A stretch of 64,000 nucleotides of DNA from Mangrovicella endophytica (GCF_002893625.1 NZ_PKMZ01000002.1:186001-250000); one strand, 5' to 3'; counted from the stretch's first letter, positions 24,802 to 33,577 are shown. A program made the numbers and translations. Notes: generated by a model from the sequence alone, not told the origin.

Positions 24802-26854
24802 GCAAGCGCGAGAAGGCTACCGCGTTCTCGTCTGCGCGCCCTTCGGGCGCGATGCCGACAGCATCTGCGATCTCCTCGGCCGCAACGGCTACGTCGTCAG
24901 GACCTGTCCGGATCTCGACGCCGTCGCCGCTGATATCGACGACGACACCGGCGCGATCATCCTCACGGAAGAGTGCTTCCAGCAGAGCAGGCTTGCGCTG
25001 GCGGCGGCGCTCGATACGCAGCCCCCCTGGTCCGACGTTCCTTTCGTACTTCTGGCCGCGCGGCGCACAGGTCGCCTCGCCGCTGCCGAAACGCTGCGGG
25101 GTCGGCTGCCGGAGCAGATCATCAACGTCGTCGTGCTGGAACGGCCTCTGAGTGCGGAGTCGCTTGTCAGCACTGTCGCGGCGGTGATGCGGGCGCGGCA
25201 GAAGCAGTTCGAGATGCGGGATCGACTCGCGGAACTGACGGCGAGCCGCACCGCCCTGGAGGACAGCGAGCGCGAATTGCGTCTCGTTGCCGACTCACTG
25301 CCGGTCCTGATCGCCTTCGTCGACAAGGATCTGCGCTACCGCTTCGCTAATCTGGCTTACCGCACCTGGCTCGGGATCGATCCGGGGGCCATCATCGGCC
25401 GCACCGTGCCCGAGGTCATGGGGCCTCAGATCTACGAGCAGCGGCGCGAAGGTATCGAACAGGCGCTACGCGGCATATCCGTGCAGGTGGAGCTGCCATG
25501 GCCGATGCCGGGCAGGCCGGATGCGCAGACTGAGGTCCGCTACATCCCGCGCTTCACCGACAGCGGAGAGGTCGACGGCTTCCATGTCTTCGTGCTCGAC
25601 GTGACTGAGCGACACCGTTCGGAACGCCAGCTGCGCGAAGCCGCTGCCATGCTCGAGACGCGCGTGGCCGAGCGAACGGCGGAACTGTCGGCCGAGATGG
25701 CCCGACGCGAAGGTGTCGAGGAGGCGCTGCGTCAATCCCAGAAGATGGAGGCCATCGGCCAGCTGACCGGCGGCATCGCGCACGACTTCAACAACATGCT
25801 GGCCGGCGTCATCGGCTCGCTCGACCTGATGCGCCGCCGCATCGAAAAGGGCGACTATGCCACCGTCGACCGATACATGACGGCGGCGATGCAGTCGGCG
25901 CAGCGAGCCGCGACTCTGACGGCTCGGCTTCTCGCCTTCGGGCGACGCCAATCGCTCGACCTAAAGCCGGTGGATCTCGATCAGCTCGTTGCCGGCATGG
26001 AGGATCTGCTACGGCGCACGCTCGGCGAAAACATCCGCATTGTCATCGATCTCGGCGCCGGCGGCCGCAGCGTCAACACCGATGTCAGCCAGATCGAAAA
26101 CGCGCTGCTCAATCTGGCCATCAACGCCCGCGATGCCATGCCGGAGGGCGGGCTGCTCTCGATCGGAACACGCCTGGCGAGCCGTCTGGAGATCGCGGCC
26201 CTTCCGAACGCCACCGGGCCCTTCGCCGTTCTCTCCGTCGAGGATACCGGCTCGGGCATGACGCCAGAGACGCTGGCCAAGGTGTTCGAGCCCTTCTTTA
26301 CCACCAAGCCGATCGGGCAGGGCACCGGGCTCGGCCTGTCGCAGATCTACGGCTTCATGCGGCAGTCCGGCGGTCACATCACCATCACCAGTGAGCCGGG
26401 CGAGGGAACGGCGATCCGGCTGTTCCTGCCGCTGGCCGGCGCGCAGGCGGATCAGGCCGGGGAGGCTCCGGCGAGCGCGCCCGGGGGACGCGGCGAAACG
26501 GTGCTTCTCGTGGAGGACGAGGAGCTCGTACGCATGCTCGTCGTCGAGGTGCTCAACGAGCTCGGCTATCGGCCGCTCGAAGCTGCCAGCGCGGATGCCG
26601 CGATCCCGATCCTCCAGTCCGGCGAGCGCATCGATCTTCTCGTGACCGATGTCGGACTGCCGGGCATGAACGGCCGGCAGCTCGCCGAGATCGCCCGCGA
26701 CCTCCGGCCGGAACTGAAGGTGCTGTTCGTGACCGGCTATGCCGAGAAGGCGTCCGTGCGCGCCGAATTCCTCGGCGACAACATGGAGATGATCGGCAAG
26801 CCCTTCGCCTTCGAGACGCTGGCAACCACCATTCGGCAGATGATCGAGGGGTAA
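24794..26854 (+). CDS. Hybrid sensor histidine kinase with PAS and receiver domains, KaiC partner
   Basis: 686 residues from a GTG start that overlaps the kaiC-like gene by eight bases. Order: a receiver-like N-terminal domain lacking an obvious phospho-Asp (about 8-130), coiled coil, PAS (about 155-275), a second coiled coil, HisKA with His330 in I-A-H-D-F-N-N, HATPase_c with N-box N-L-A-I-N-A-R-D-A and G-boxes D-T-G-S-G-M and G-T-G-L-G-L, and a C-terminal receiver with Asp619 in V-T-D-V-G-L-P-G-M. The overlap suggests that it and the KaiC-like ATPase form one signalling unit. No DNA-binding output is encoded next door. Confidence 0.88.
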   Translation: MHRQAREGYRVLVCAPFGRDADSICDLLGRNGYVVRTCPDLDAVAADIDDDTGAIILTEECFQQSRLALAAALDTQPPWSDVPFVLLAARRTGRLAAAETLRGRLPEQIINVVVLERPLSAESLVSTVAAVMRARQKQFEMRDRLAELTASRTALEDSERELRLVADSLPVLIAFVDKDLRYRFANLAYRTWLGIDPGAIIGRTVPEVMGPQIYEQRREGIEQALRGISVQVELPWPMPGRPDAQTEVRYIPRFTDSGEVDGFHVFVLDVTERHRSERQLREAAAMLETRVAERTAELSAEMARREGVEEALRQSQKMEAIGQLTGGIAHDFNNMLAGVIGSLDLMRRRIEKGDYATVDRYMTAAMQSAQRAATLTARLLAFGRRQSLDLKPVDLDQLVAGMEDLLRRTLGENIRIVIDLGAGGRSVNTDVSQIENALLNLAINARDAMPEGGLLSIGTRLASRLEIAALPNATGPFAVLSVEDTGSGMTPETLAKVFEPFFTTKPIGQGTGLGLSQIYGFMRQSGGHITITSEPGEGTAIRLFLPLAGAQADQAGEAPASAPGGRGETVLLVEDEELVRMLVVEVLNELGYRPLEAASADAAIPILQSGERIDLLVTDVGLPGMNGRQLAEIARDLRPELKVLFVTGYAEKASVRAEFLGDNMEMIGKPFAFETLATTIRQMIEG

Positions 26855-27031
26855 GGTCGGCCGGCTCAGCGCAGCGCAAACGGCTTCTCGCGGATGCAGC
26901 CTCCGATTCCGCCCGCCGACACGAAGCCGGCACTCGGGGGCTTGCCTTTTGCTCGCCGGCCAAGCATGGTGCCCCGCATGAACGCTGCAGCGACCCAATT
27001 CCCGGTCTGCGCCGACGCCGCCACGGCTTCG

Positions 27032-27088
27032 ATGCGTTCGGCTGCGTTCATTCTTCTTACCCTTAGCGGCGACCGTCGGGCCCGTTAA
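27032..27088 (+). CDS. Putative leucine leader peptide upstream of leuA
   Basis: Eighteen codons, M-R-S-A-A-F-I-L-L-T-L-S-G-D-R-R-A-R, with three Leu codons (27053-27058 and 27062-27064) next to an Ile codon. The stop TAA lies just before an intrinsic terminator and about 140 bases before leuA. An in-frame ATG at 26979 would make a longer version. The placement matches ribosome-mediated leu attenuation; the peptide itself is not conserved enough for me to recognise by sequence. Confidence 0.65.
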   Translation: MRSAAFILLTLSGDRRAR

Positions 27089-27141
27089 GCGAAGGGGCGT
27101 CCGGCGGTCGAGCCGGCTCCCCAGCCATGCCCCTTTTCGCT
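27071..27141 (+). terminator. leuA attenuator (terminator with competing antiterminator)
   Basis: Terminator: AAGGGGC (27092-27098) pairs with GCCCCTT (27129-27135), followed by TTCGCTTT, with an inner CCGGC/GCCGG hairpin. Antiterminator: GACCGTCGG (27071-27079) pairs with CCGGCGGTC (27101-27109) through one wobble and traps the terminator's 5' arm and inner stem. A ribosome stalled at the Leu codons leaves 27071-27079 partly free; one that reaches the stop at 27086 covers it and lets the terminator form. Confidence 0.65.
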
Positions 27142-27229
27142 TTACTTCTCCCCATGGATTGCGGATGACCCGGCCGTAGCAGAGCGCTTCGCGCCGCCGC
27201 CGGCTCCGCCAAGCGATGAAGGTGCATTG

Positions 27230-28945
27230 ATGTCCGCAACGACCAGCGTCCGGCCGGGTGCCGGAGAGAGCGCCGCCATGGCGGCTGCGACCCGCAAGTA
27301 TCAGCCCTATGCCCGGCTCGACCTCAATGATCGAACCTGGCCCTCCAAGGCGATCGAGAAGGCGCCGATCTGGTGCTCCGTCGATTTGCGCGACGGCAAT
27401 CAGGCGCTCGTCGATCCGATGGGCCAGGACCGCAAGGCGCGCTTTTTCAACCTCCTGAAGTCGATGAACTTCAAGGAGATCGAGATCGGCTTCCCCTCGG
27501 CCTCGCAGACCGACTTCGACTTCACCCGCTGGTGCATCGAGGAAGGGGATGTGCCGGACGATGTGGCGCTGCAGGTGCTCGTCCAGTGCCGGCCCGAGCT
27601 GATCACCCGCACCTTCGAGTCGCTGGAAGGCGCTCGGCGGCCGATCGTCCACTTCTACAACTCCACCAGCGAGCTGCAGCGGCGCGTCGTCTTCGGCAAG
27701 GATCGTGACGGCATCCGGACCATCGCGACCGATGCCGCCAAGATGATCACCGACATGGCGGCGAAAGCGGGCGGCGGTTACCAGTTTGAATATTCGCCGG
27801 AGAGCTTCACCGGCACCGAACTCGATTTTGCGCTGGAGATCTGCAACGCGGTGATCGAGATCGTCCGGCCGACGCCGGACAACAAGCTGATCATCAACCT
27901 GCCGGCCACCGTCGAGATGGCGACGCCCAACGTCTACGCCGACCAGATCGAGTGGATGTGCCGCAACCTCGACAATCGCGAGAACCTGATCGTCTCGCTG
28001 CATCCGCACAATGACCGCGGCACGGCGATCGCGGCGACCGAGCTCGGCCTGATGGCGGGCGCGGACCGCGTCGAAGGCACCATCTTCGGCAATGGCGAGC
28101 GCACCGGCAATGTCGACATCGTCACCCTGGCGCTGAACATGTTCACGCAAGGAGTCGACCCGGAGCTCGACGTCTCGGACATCAACCACATCAAGGATGT
28201 CTACGAGTACTGCAACCAGCTCGCTATCCCCGAGCGGCATCCATATGTCGGCGAACTCGTCTACACCGCCTTTTCCGGCTCGCACCAGGATGCCATCAAC
28301 AAGGGTATGAAGGCGATCAAGACCGCCAACACGCCGGTCTGGGAAGTGCCGTATCTGCCGATCGACCCGCAGGATGTCGGCCGCTCCTACGAGGCGATCA
28401 TCCGCATCAACTCGCAGTCCGGCAAAGGGGGCATCGCCTATGTTCTCCAGGCCGACTACGGGCTGAACCTGCCGCGCAACCTGCAGATCGAGTTCCGCGA
28501 GGACATCCAGCGCATCACCGACGAGGAAGGGCGCGAGCTGCCGGTCAAGCGCATCTACGAGCGCTTCCTCGAACGCTATGTCGAGCAGCCGGGCGCCCGG
28601 CTGAAGTTCGTCGATCACTTCACGCGGCCCAGCCACAACGTCCATGGCGAGCGCGTCGTCGAGGCGACGATCCTTGACAACGGCGTCGAGACGACGATCG
28701 AAGGGCGCGGCACAGGCCCTATCGACGGCTTCATCGACGCCCTGTCGCGCCATGTCGGCGTAGCGATGTCCGTGGCGGACTATTCCGAGCACTCGCTGCA
28801 GCACGGCTCCAACGCGGCTGCGATCTCCTATGTGGAGGTCGAGCACGACGGCGGGCGACTTTTCGGTGCCGGCATCAACAAGAACATCGTGACGGCCTCG
28901 CTCGAGGCGATTGTCTCGGCGGCGAACCGGATCATCGCAAAATAA
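27230..28945 (+). CDS. leuA: 2-Isopropylmalate synthase
   Basis: 571 residues, of the longer LeuA class. The HMGL-like TIM barrel has the D-L-R-D-G-N-Q-A-L motif (about 49-57), H-P-H-N-D-R-G-T and G-N-G-E-R-T-G-N, and a C-terminal LeuA allosteric domain (about 430-565) for leucine feedback. It condenses acetyl-CoA with 2-oxoisovalerate, the committed step to leucine. The ATG at 27230 is preceded by GATGAAGG. Expression is probably controlled by the upstream leader and attenuator. Confidence 0.95.
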   Translation: MSATTSVRPGAGESAAMAAATRKYQPYARLDLNDRTWPSKAIEKAPIWCSVDLRDGNQALVDPMGQDRKARFFNLLKSMNFKEIEIGFPSASQTDFDFTRWCIEEGDVPDDVALQVLVQCRPELITRTFESLEGARRPIVHFYNSTSELQRRVVFGKDRDGIRTIATDAAKMITDMAAKAGGGYQFEYSPESFTGTELDFALEICNAVIEIVRPTPDNKLIINLPATVEMATPNVYADQIEWMCRNLDNRENLIVSLHPHNDRGTAIAATELGLMAGADRVEGTIFGNGERTGNVDIVTLALNMFTQGVDPELDVSDINHIKDVYEYCNQLAIPERHPYVGELVYTAFSGSHQDAINKGMKAIKTANTPVWEVPYLPIDPQDVGRSYEAIIRINSQSGKGGIAYVLQADYGLNLPRNLQIEFREDIQRITDEEGRELPVKRIYERFLERYVEQPGARLKFVDHFTRPSHNVHGERVVEATILDNGVETTIEGRGTGPIDGFIDALSRHVGVAMSVADYSEHSLQHGSNAAAISYVEVEHDGGRLFGAGINKNIVTASLEAIVSAANRIIAK

Positions 28946-28976
28946 ACGGCACGGGCGGCGAACTCCTCGTCAGCGC

Positions 28977-29122
28977 TCTCTCGAGGCGCAAGGTGTGCGC
29001 CGCCTGTTCTGTGTGCCGGGGGGAAGCTGCCCCCGGTGCTCGACGCCTTTGATGACAGCGCGATCGAGACAGTCGTCTGCCGGCAGGACGGCGGCACCGC
29101 GGTGAGAGCCGAGGCGACACGC
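28977..29122 (+). pseudogene. Degraded fragment of a thiamine-pyrophosphate-dependent enzyme
   Basis: From 28977 the frame reads S-L-E-A-Q-G-V-R-R-L-F-C-V-P-G-G, the start of acetolactate-synthase-like TPP enzymes. In the G6 run at 29018-29023 the similarity passes to another frame, K-L-P-P-V-L-D-A-F-D-D-S-A-I then T-V-V-C-R-Q-D-G-G-T-A up to about 29122, with a TGA at 29147. Only about 50 of the family's 550 residues remain; no PYR or TPP-binding core is left. It appears to be an old remnant after leuA. Confidence 0.65.
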
Positions 29123-29297
29123 CGTTCCTGCTCTCCGCTGGGGCGGTGACGCCTTGTCTCGTCTGCCTGGCGGAGAGCCTCGGGCAGGCCGCGACGGCCG
29201 CTGATTAGGCAACTTGCGCAAAATTTGGCGGTGCAACAGGCTCACTGCCGTTGCCGCGGCTTGATTTGCGCCATCTTATAGTGAACGAAACGTTAAC

Positions 29298-29945
29298 ATG
29301 AGGATCGGGAACACCAGCATGGCCGACGGCAGCGACAGCGTAACAGCTCTGACGGGGACCCGGCGCCTCGCGGAAGCCGTGCGCGCCGCCAAGATCGCCG
29401 CGGCGCACCGCTCGGACGTCATCGTCGATATCCGCGAGGCCGACCGGGCGCGGCTGGAAATCTTCGTCGAGGCGCTGCAACCGATCATCGACGACATTCC
29501 GCCCGAGGACGACCTGTTCGATCTCGCCATCTCCGGCGGGCCGCAGCCGCGCTTCTGGGTCGACGGCACGGCACATGTCACCATGGCGCGCGACCGGCGG
29601 ACCTACCGCTTCGTGCGCGAGACGCGCCTCGGCCGCGTCACTTTGGCGGAATCGCTGGAGGCGCGTGTCATCGCCGATCGCGTCACCGCCTATATCGCCG
29701 AACGGATTGTGGAGCGCGACAAGGCGTTCGCCGTCTCGGACGGTCTTGGCGAACGGTCTGCCCTGCGCGGCGACGGCTCGGCCGCGCGCTTCGCCGACGA
29801 GGAGCCGCTGCGGTCTTCGGGCGCCACCGCTCCATCCAAGGCGACCGACCTGGTGATTGCCGCATCCTGGATGATGATCGGCATCGTCATCGGGGCAGGG
29901 GCGCTGATGGCGCTCGCCTCCTGGCGCGGCTTTACGATCGGCTGA
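29298..29945 (+). CDS. Hypothetical tail-anchored membrane protein
   Basis: 215 residues from ATG 29298 (a second ATG at 29319). The soluble N-terminal part (about 25-150) is charged and may be a small alpha/beta domain; a Ser/Ala-rich linker follows, then a single hydrophobic helix at about 184-208 close to the C-terminus. I recognise no named family. Upstream lies a stretch with CTTATAGTG at about 29273-29281 that may contain its promoter. It converges with prfC. Confidence 0.6.
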   Translation: MRIGNTSMADGSDSVTALTGTRRLAEAVRAAKIAAAHRSDVIVDIREADRARLEIFVEALQPIIDDIPPEDDLFDLAISGGPQPRFWVDGTAHVTMARDRRTYRFVRETRLGRVTLAESLEARVIADRVTAYIAERIVERDKAFAVSDGLGERSALRGDGSAARFADEEPLRSSGATAPSKATDLVIAASWMMIGIVIGAGALMALASWRGFTIG

Positions 29946-30025
29946 GCCGGCGTCGCCGCGGCTGACGCGTCGGCGCGCCGCAAGCCGTTACTGCGATCCA
30001 GGAGACTGCCTCGGCGTTGCTGGCC

Positions 30026-31642
30026 TCACCCCACGATCTCGCGCGTTGCCTCGAAAGTGAGATCCGGATTGTTGGTCGCGGCATAGCGCAGGTCCCATTC
30101 GCTGCGCGGCAGGAAGACGGGGCTCTCGTCGCGGTCGAGCGCGACCTCCAGCGTGTTGTCCTTTACGAATTTGGCGATCAGCGCCGGGTCCTTGGCGCGA
30201 ATCCAGCGCGCCGTCGCATAAGGCGCCGGCTCGAACGAGACCTCGACCTTGTATTCGGCGGCAACGCGTGAGGCGAGGACGTCGAGCTGCAGCGGCCCGA
30301 CGACACCGACGATCCAGCTGGAGCCAATGACCGGCCGGAATACCTGCGTGAGACCTTCCTCGGCGAGATCCTCCAGCGCACGGCGCAGCTGCTTGACCTT
30401 CATGGAATCCTCCAACCGTACGCGCCGCAGCACCTCCGGCGCGAAGGAGGGCAGGCCGGTGAAGCGGAAGGTTTCGCCCTCCGTCAGCGTGTCGCCGACG
30501 CGCAGCGTTCCATGGTTCGGTATGCCGATGACGTCGCCGGCAAAGGCCTCCTCCGTCAGCGCGCGCTCCTGCGCGAAGAAGTAGATCGGGTTGGAGACGG
30601 CGAGCGGCTTGCCCGAGCGGACATGGTCGAGCTTCATGCCGCGCTGGAAGTGGCCTGAGCAGAAGCGCACGAAGGCGACGCGGTCGCGGTGCTTGGGGTC
30701 CATGTTGGCCTGCACCTTGAAGACGAAGGCCGAGACCTTGTCGCGGGCGGGATCGACGGGGCCGGCATCGCTCGGCTGCGGCCGCGGCGAGGGGGCGTGC
30801 TCGGCGACGAGCGACAGGAGCCGGTCGACGCCGAAGGAGCGCAGCGCGCTGCCGAAGATCACCGGCGTCAGGTGACCCGAGCGGTATTTCTCCGGATCGA
30901 AGGTGGCGTAGCCTTCCGTGGCGAGTTCCACCTGGTCGCGGAACTCGCCGAGGATCTCGCCTGGCACGATGGCGTCGAGCGCCGCGTCGCCCGGTCCGCT
31001 CATCGCCTGCGCCGTGTCGGCGTCGCCGGTGCGTCCCTTGGTGGCGGTCAGGTGCTCGTTGCGGGCAAGGTCGTAGAGGCCGTGGAAGGTCGTGCCCTGG
31101 CCGATCGGCCAGACCACGGGCGCGACCGCCAGCGCCAGCTTCTCCTCGATCTCGTCCAGAACCTCGAAGGGATCGCGCCCCTCGCGGTCCACCTTGTTGA
31201 CGAAGGTGATGATCGGGATATCGCGCAGGCGACAGATCTCGAAGAGCTTCAGCGTCTGCGCCTCGATGCCCTTGGCGGCGTCGATCACCATGATGGCGGA
31301 GTCGACCGCCGTCAGCGTGCGGTACGTGTCTTCCGAGAAGTCGCTATGGCCCGGCGTATCCAGAAGGTTGAAGGTCACGCCGTCGCGCTCGAAGGTCATC
31401 ACCGAGGAGGTGACGGAGATGCCGCGGTTCTGCTCGATCTCCATCCAGTCGGAGCGGGCGCGGCGGGACTCGCCCTTGGCCCGCACGGCGCCGGCCATGG
31501 AGATGGCACCGCCGGCGAGCAGCAGCTTCTCGGTCAGCGTCGTCTTGCCGGCGTCCGGGTGGGAGATGATCGCGAAGGTGCGCCGCGACAGGTAGCTGCG
31601 CGCCGGCGCGGTGCGGCTGGACGTCATCGTGGCGGCGCTCAT
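30026..31642 (-). CDS. prfC: Peptide chain release factor 3
   Basis: 538 residues. A translational GTPase with G1 H-P-D-A-G-K-T-T (28-35), switch region R-G-I-S-V-T-S-S-V, G3 D-T-P-G-H-S-D-F and G4 N-K-V-D-R-E, followed by domain 2 and the RF3-specific C-terminal domain. It recycles RF1/RF2 from the ribosome after peptide release. Start 31642 begins the conserved N-terminus; a longer in-frame version to 31756 adds a low-complexity stretch without an RBS. Confidence 0.95.
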   Translation of the reverse strand: MSAATMTSSRTAPARSYLSRRTFAIISHPDAGKTTLTEKLLLAGGAISMAGAVRAKGESRRARSDWMEIEQNRGISVTSSVMTFERDGVTFNLLDTPGHSDFSEDTYRTLTAVDSAIMVIDAAKGIEAQTLKLFEICRLRDIPIITFVNKVDREGRDPFEVLDEIEEKLALAVAPVVWPIGQGTTFHGLYDLARNEHLTATKGRTGDADTAQAMSGPGDAALDAIVPGEILGEFRDQVELATEGYATFDPEKYRSGHLTPVIFGSALRSFGVDRLLSLVAEHAPSPRPQPSDAGPVDPARDKVSAFVFKVQANMDPKHRDRVAFVRFCSGHFQRGMKLDHVRSGKPLAVSNPIYFFAQERALTEEAFAGDVIGIPNHGTLRVGDTLTEGETFRFTGLPSFAPEVLRRVRLEDSMKVKQLRRALEDLAEEGLTQVFRPVIGSSWIVGVVGPLQLDVLASRVAAEYKVEVSFEPAPYATARWIRAKDPALIAKFVKDNTLEVALDRDESPVFLPRSEWDLRYAATNNPDLTFEATREIVG

Positions 31643-31842
31643 CGTGCCTCTCCGCGGTTCGAGTTTGGCGTACGGGCCAGCGGCGGTGATCGGACCGCCG
31701 GGGCCGAAGACACGACTGCCGCGCCCGTCCGTCGCGGCCGCGCCGGTCGGCGTCACTGCTCCATCGTGCAGGCTTTCGCTCGCCTATACGCGTCTGAGCC
31801 CGCGATGTGTAGATGCCATCGTCGATCGGGCCGGTCTCGCGG

Positions 31843-33060
31843 TTACAGCTGGACGACCATTCGAAGGCGCTGGACCACTCCGCCGGCCGCCGCAATCAAG
31901 GCCATTGCCGCCAAAACGAGCGCTGCGCCGCCGAACAGCCCGCTGAAGCCAGCGGCTGCGAGGATCGGCGTCGTCAGAAGCGGCGAGCAGAACTGGCCGA
32001 CGAAGACCGACGCCGTCAGGATGCCGCCCGCCATCCCGCGTTTGTCGGCCGGCGCGAGGTCGAGGGCGAGGGCGACGAAACTCGGTGAAACCAGCGCATA
32101 GCCGGTGCCGATCGCTGCCGCGCCGGCAAAGGCCAGCATGGCGTGCCCGGGCAGGATGAGGAGGCTGAAGCCGAACGCCATCGCGGCATAACCGAGGCCG
32201 AACACACCGGCATAGCCGATGGTCGCCTGGATGCGGCGATAAAGCAGCGCCACGCAGCCGCCGGTCAGCATCAAGATGCTGAGCGCCGAGCCGGTCATCA
32301 CCGCGCCGCTGCTGCTTTCTGACGCGAAGAAAAAGGGCAGCTGCGTCGGCACGATGAAGAACAAGAGGTTCGTCAGTGCCTGCAGCAGCACCAGCCCCGC
32401 AAAAAGGAGGCGCCACGCCGTCGGCGAACCGCCGCCGCTGCCGTGATCGATCCTCACGGCCGTGGGGCGCTGCGCGACGTCGGTGATGACGATCCACATC
32501 AGCGGCAGGAACAGGGCGGCCAGCGCATAGATCGCGAAGGGAAGACGCGGCGACAGCGCCGCAACCCATCCGGCGATCGAGATGAAGAGGAAGCCGCCGA
32601 AGTTTCGCGCCGCGATCTGCAGGCCCGTCATGGCGTTGCGGTCGCTGCCGGAGAAGTAGTCCCCGACGAGAGCGGTCTGCGCCGTCATGATCAGCGCCAC
32701 CGCAATGCCAAGGACAAGGCGGCTGGCGAAGATCGCCCTGAGGTCCGCCAGGACAAGTCCGCTGCTGCCGGCGAGCGCAAACAGGATGACGCCGCCGATC
32801 AGCAGCGGGCGCCGCCCGAACCTGTCGGCTGCGATCCCGGTAAAGGGTGCGAAGAGGGCGACGCTGAGCGAAGGGGCCGTCACCAGCATGCGGGTGAGGA
32901 GCGCTGCGTGCGGCTCGCCCGCAAAGAGGCGCTGCAGGCCGGGCAGCGCCGGGCTGATCGTCGCATTTGCCATCGTCGTCAGCATCGCCGCCATCAAAAG
33001 AGCGATCGCCCGCCTGTCGCGCCAAACCGTTGTCGTCTGTGTCGAACTTGGGCGTTCCAT
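31843..33060 (-). CDS. MFS transporter, probable drug/metabolite exporter
   Basis: 405 residues with about twelve hydrophobic segments. The loop after TM2 reads G-I-A-A-D-R-F-G-R-R-P, the major-facilitator signature, and motif-C-like Gly-rich segments follow in TM5, consistent with a proton-coupled exporter of the DHA1 type. The ATG at 33060 is preceded by AGAGGAAC on the minus strand. It is divergent from a MerR-family gene, and the shared 67-base promoter region holds an operator-like palindrome (33103-33122). The substrate cannot be inferred. Confidence 0.82.
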   Translation of the reverse strand: MERPSSTQTTTVWRDRRAIALLMAAMLTTMANATISPALPGLQRLFAGEPHAALLTRMLVTAPSLSVALFAPFTGIAADRFGRRPLLIGGVILFALAGSSGLVLADLRAIFASRLVLGIAVALIMTAQTALVGDYFSGSDRNAMTGLQIAARNFGGFLFISIAGWVAALSPRLPFAIYALAALFLPLMWIVITDVAQRPTAVRIDHGSGGGSPTAWRLLFAGLVLLQALTNLLFFIVPTQLPFFFASESSSGAVMTGSALSILMLTGGCVALLYRRIQATIGYAGVFGLGYAAMAFGFSLLILPGHAMLAFAGAAAIGTGYALVSPSFVALALDLAPADKRGMAGGILTASVFVGQFCSPLLTTPILAAAGFSGLFGGAALVLAAMALIAAAGGVVQRLRMVVQL

Positions 33061-33102
33061 GGCGTTCCTCTTGCCGAAACCGTCGAGTCGCACCAAGCTG
33101 CC

Positions 33103-33125
33103 ACTTCAAGCCAACTTGAGGTCAA
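33103..33125 (-). promoter_or_regulatory. SoxR-box-like MerR operator and -35 element of the MFS promoter
   Basis: ACTTCAAG, CCAA, CTTGAGGT (33103-33122, plus strand) is an inverted repeat with one mismatch, very close to the SoxR-type CCTCAAG...CTTGAGG box. On the minus strand it directly abuts a TTGACC -35 element (33125-33120), as in MerR-family promoters where the regulator sits between -35 and -10. The -10 box is not clear. The palindrome ends six bases before the merR-type start at 33128. Confidence 0.55.
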
Positions 33126-33127
33126 GC

Positions 33128-33577
33128 ATGGATTTGCTGGATATCGGCACGGTCTCCGAGAGGTCCGGCGTCCCGCCCTCGGCGCTGCGCTATTACGAGG
33201 AGATCGGGCTGATCCGCTCGGTCGCCCGCCGCGGATTGCGTCGGCAATTCGCGGCCGACGTGCTGCTCCGGCTGTCGCTGATCGATCTCGGGCGAACCGC
33301 CGGCTTCAGCCTCGCGGAAATCGCCGGGATGTTTTCAGGCGACGGCCAACTCGACCTGCCGCGTGCGGAGCTGCACGCCAAGGCGGATGCGCTGCAGCGC
33401 CAGATCGCGGACTTGCGCGTACTTCGCGACGCACTCCGGCACGTCGCCGACTGCTCGGCGCCATCGCATCTGGAATGCCCGAAGTTCCGCAAGCTCATGC
33501 GGGCGGCGGGGCGGCGGCGACCGTACCAGCCGCCCCAGCGCACGGCTGCGGCAAAGCGGAGGGGCGCAGAGGCCTGA
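33128..33577 (+). CDS. MerR-family transcriptional regulator
   Basis: 149 residues. An N-terminal winged-helix domain (about 4-72; I-G-T-V-S-E-R-S-G-V-P-P-S-A-L-R-Y-Y-E-E-I-G-L-I) is followed by a dimerisation coiled coil (about 80-115) and a short tail with C-S-A-P-S-H-L-E-C-P. The two Cys are seven residues apart (C-x7-C, nine positions in all including both Cys) and do not match the four-Cys Fe-S motif of SoxR, nor the usual metal-site pattern of CueR, so the signal is unknown; oxidative or thiol chemistry is possible. It is divergent from the MFS pump, which it likely controls. Confidence 0.85.
   Translation: MDLLDIGTVSERSGVPPSALRYYEEIGLIRSVARRGLRRQFAADVLLRLSLIDLGRTAGFSLAEIAGMFSGDGQLDLPRAELHAKADALQRQIADLRVLRDALRHVADCSAPSHLECPKFRKLMRAAGRRRPYQPPQRTAAAKRRGAEA

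Noticed and set aside
26866-27051. 61-codon minus-strand frame upstream of leuA
   Set aside because: No family match, no clear RBS, and it overlaps the region whose plus strand encodes the leucine leader. It remains possible but unsupported.
26009-28846. 945-codon open frame on the minus strand across the kinase end and leuA
   Set aside because: Composition is that of an antisense shadow, and it spans two well-supported plus-strand genes and the leu leader.
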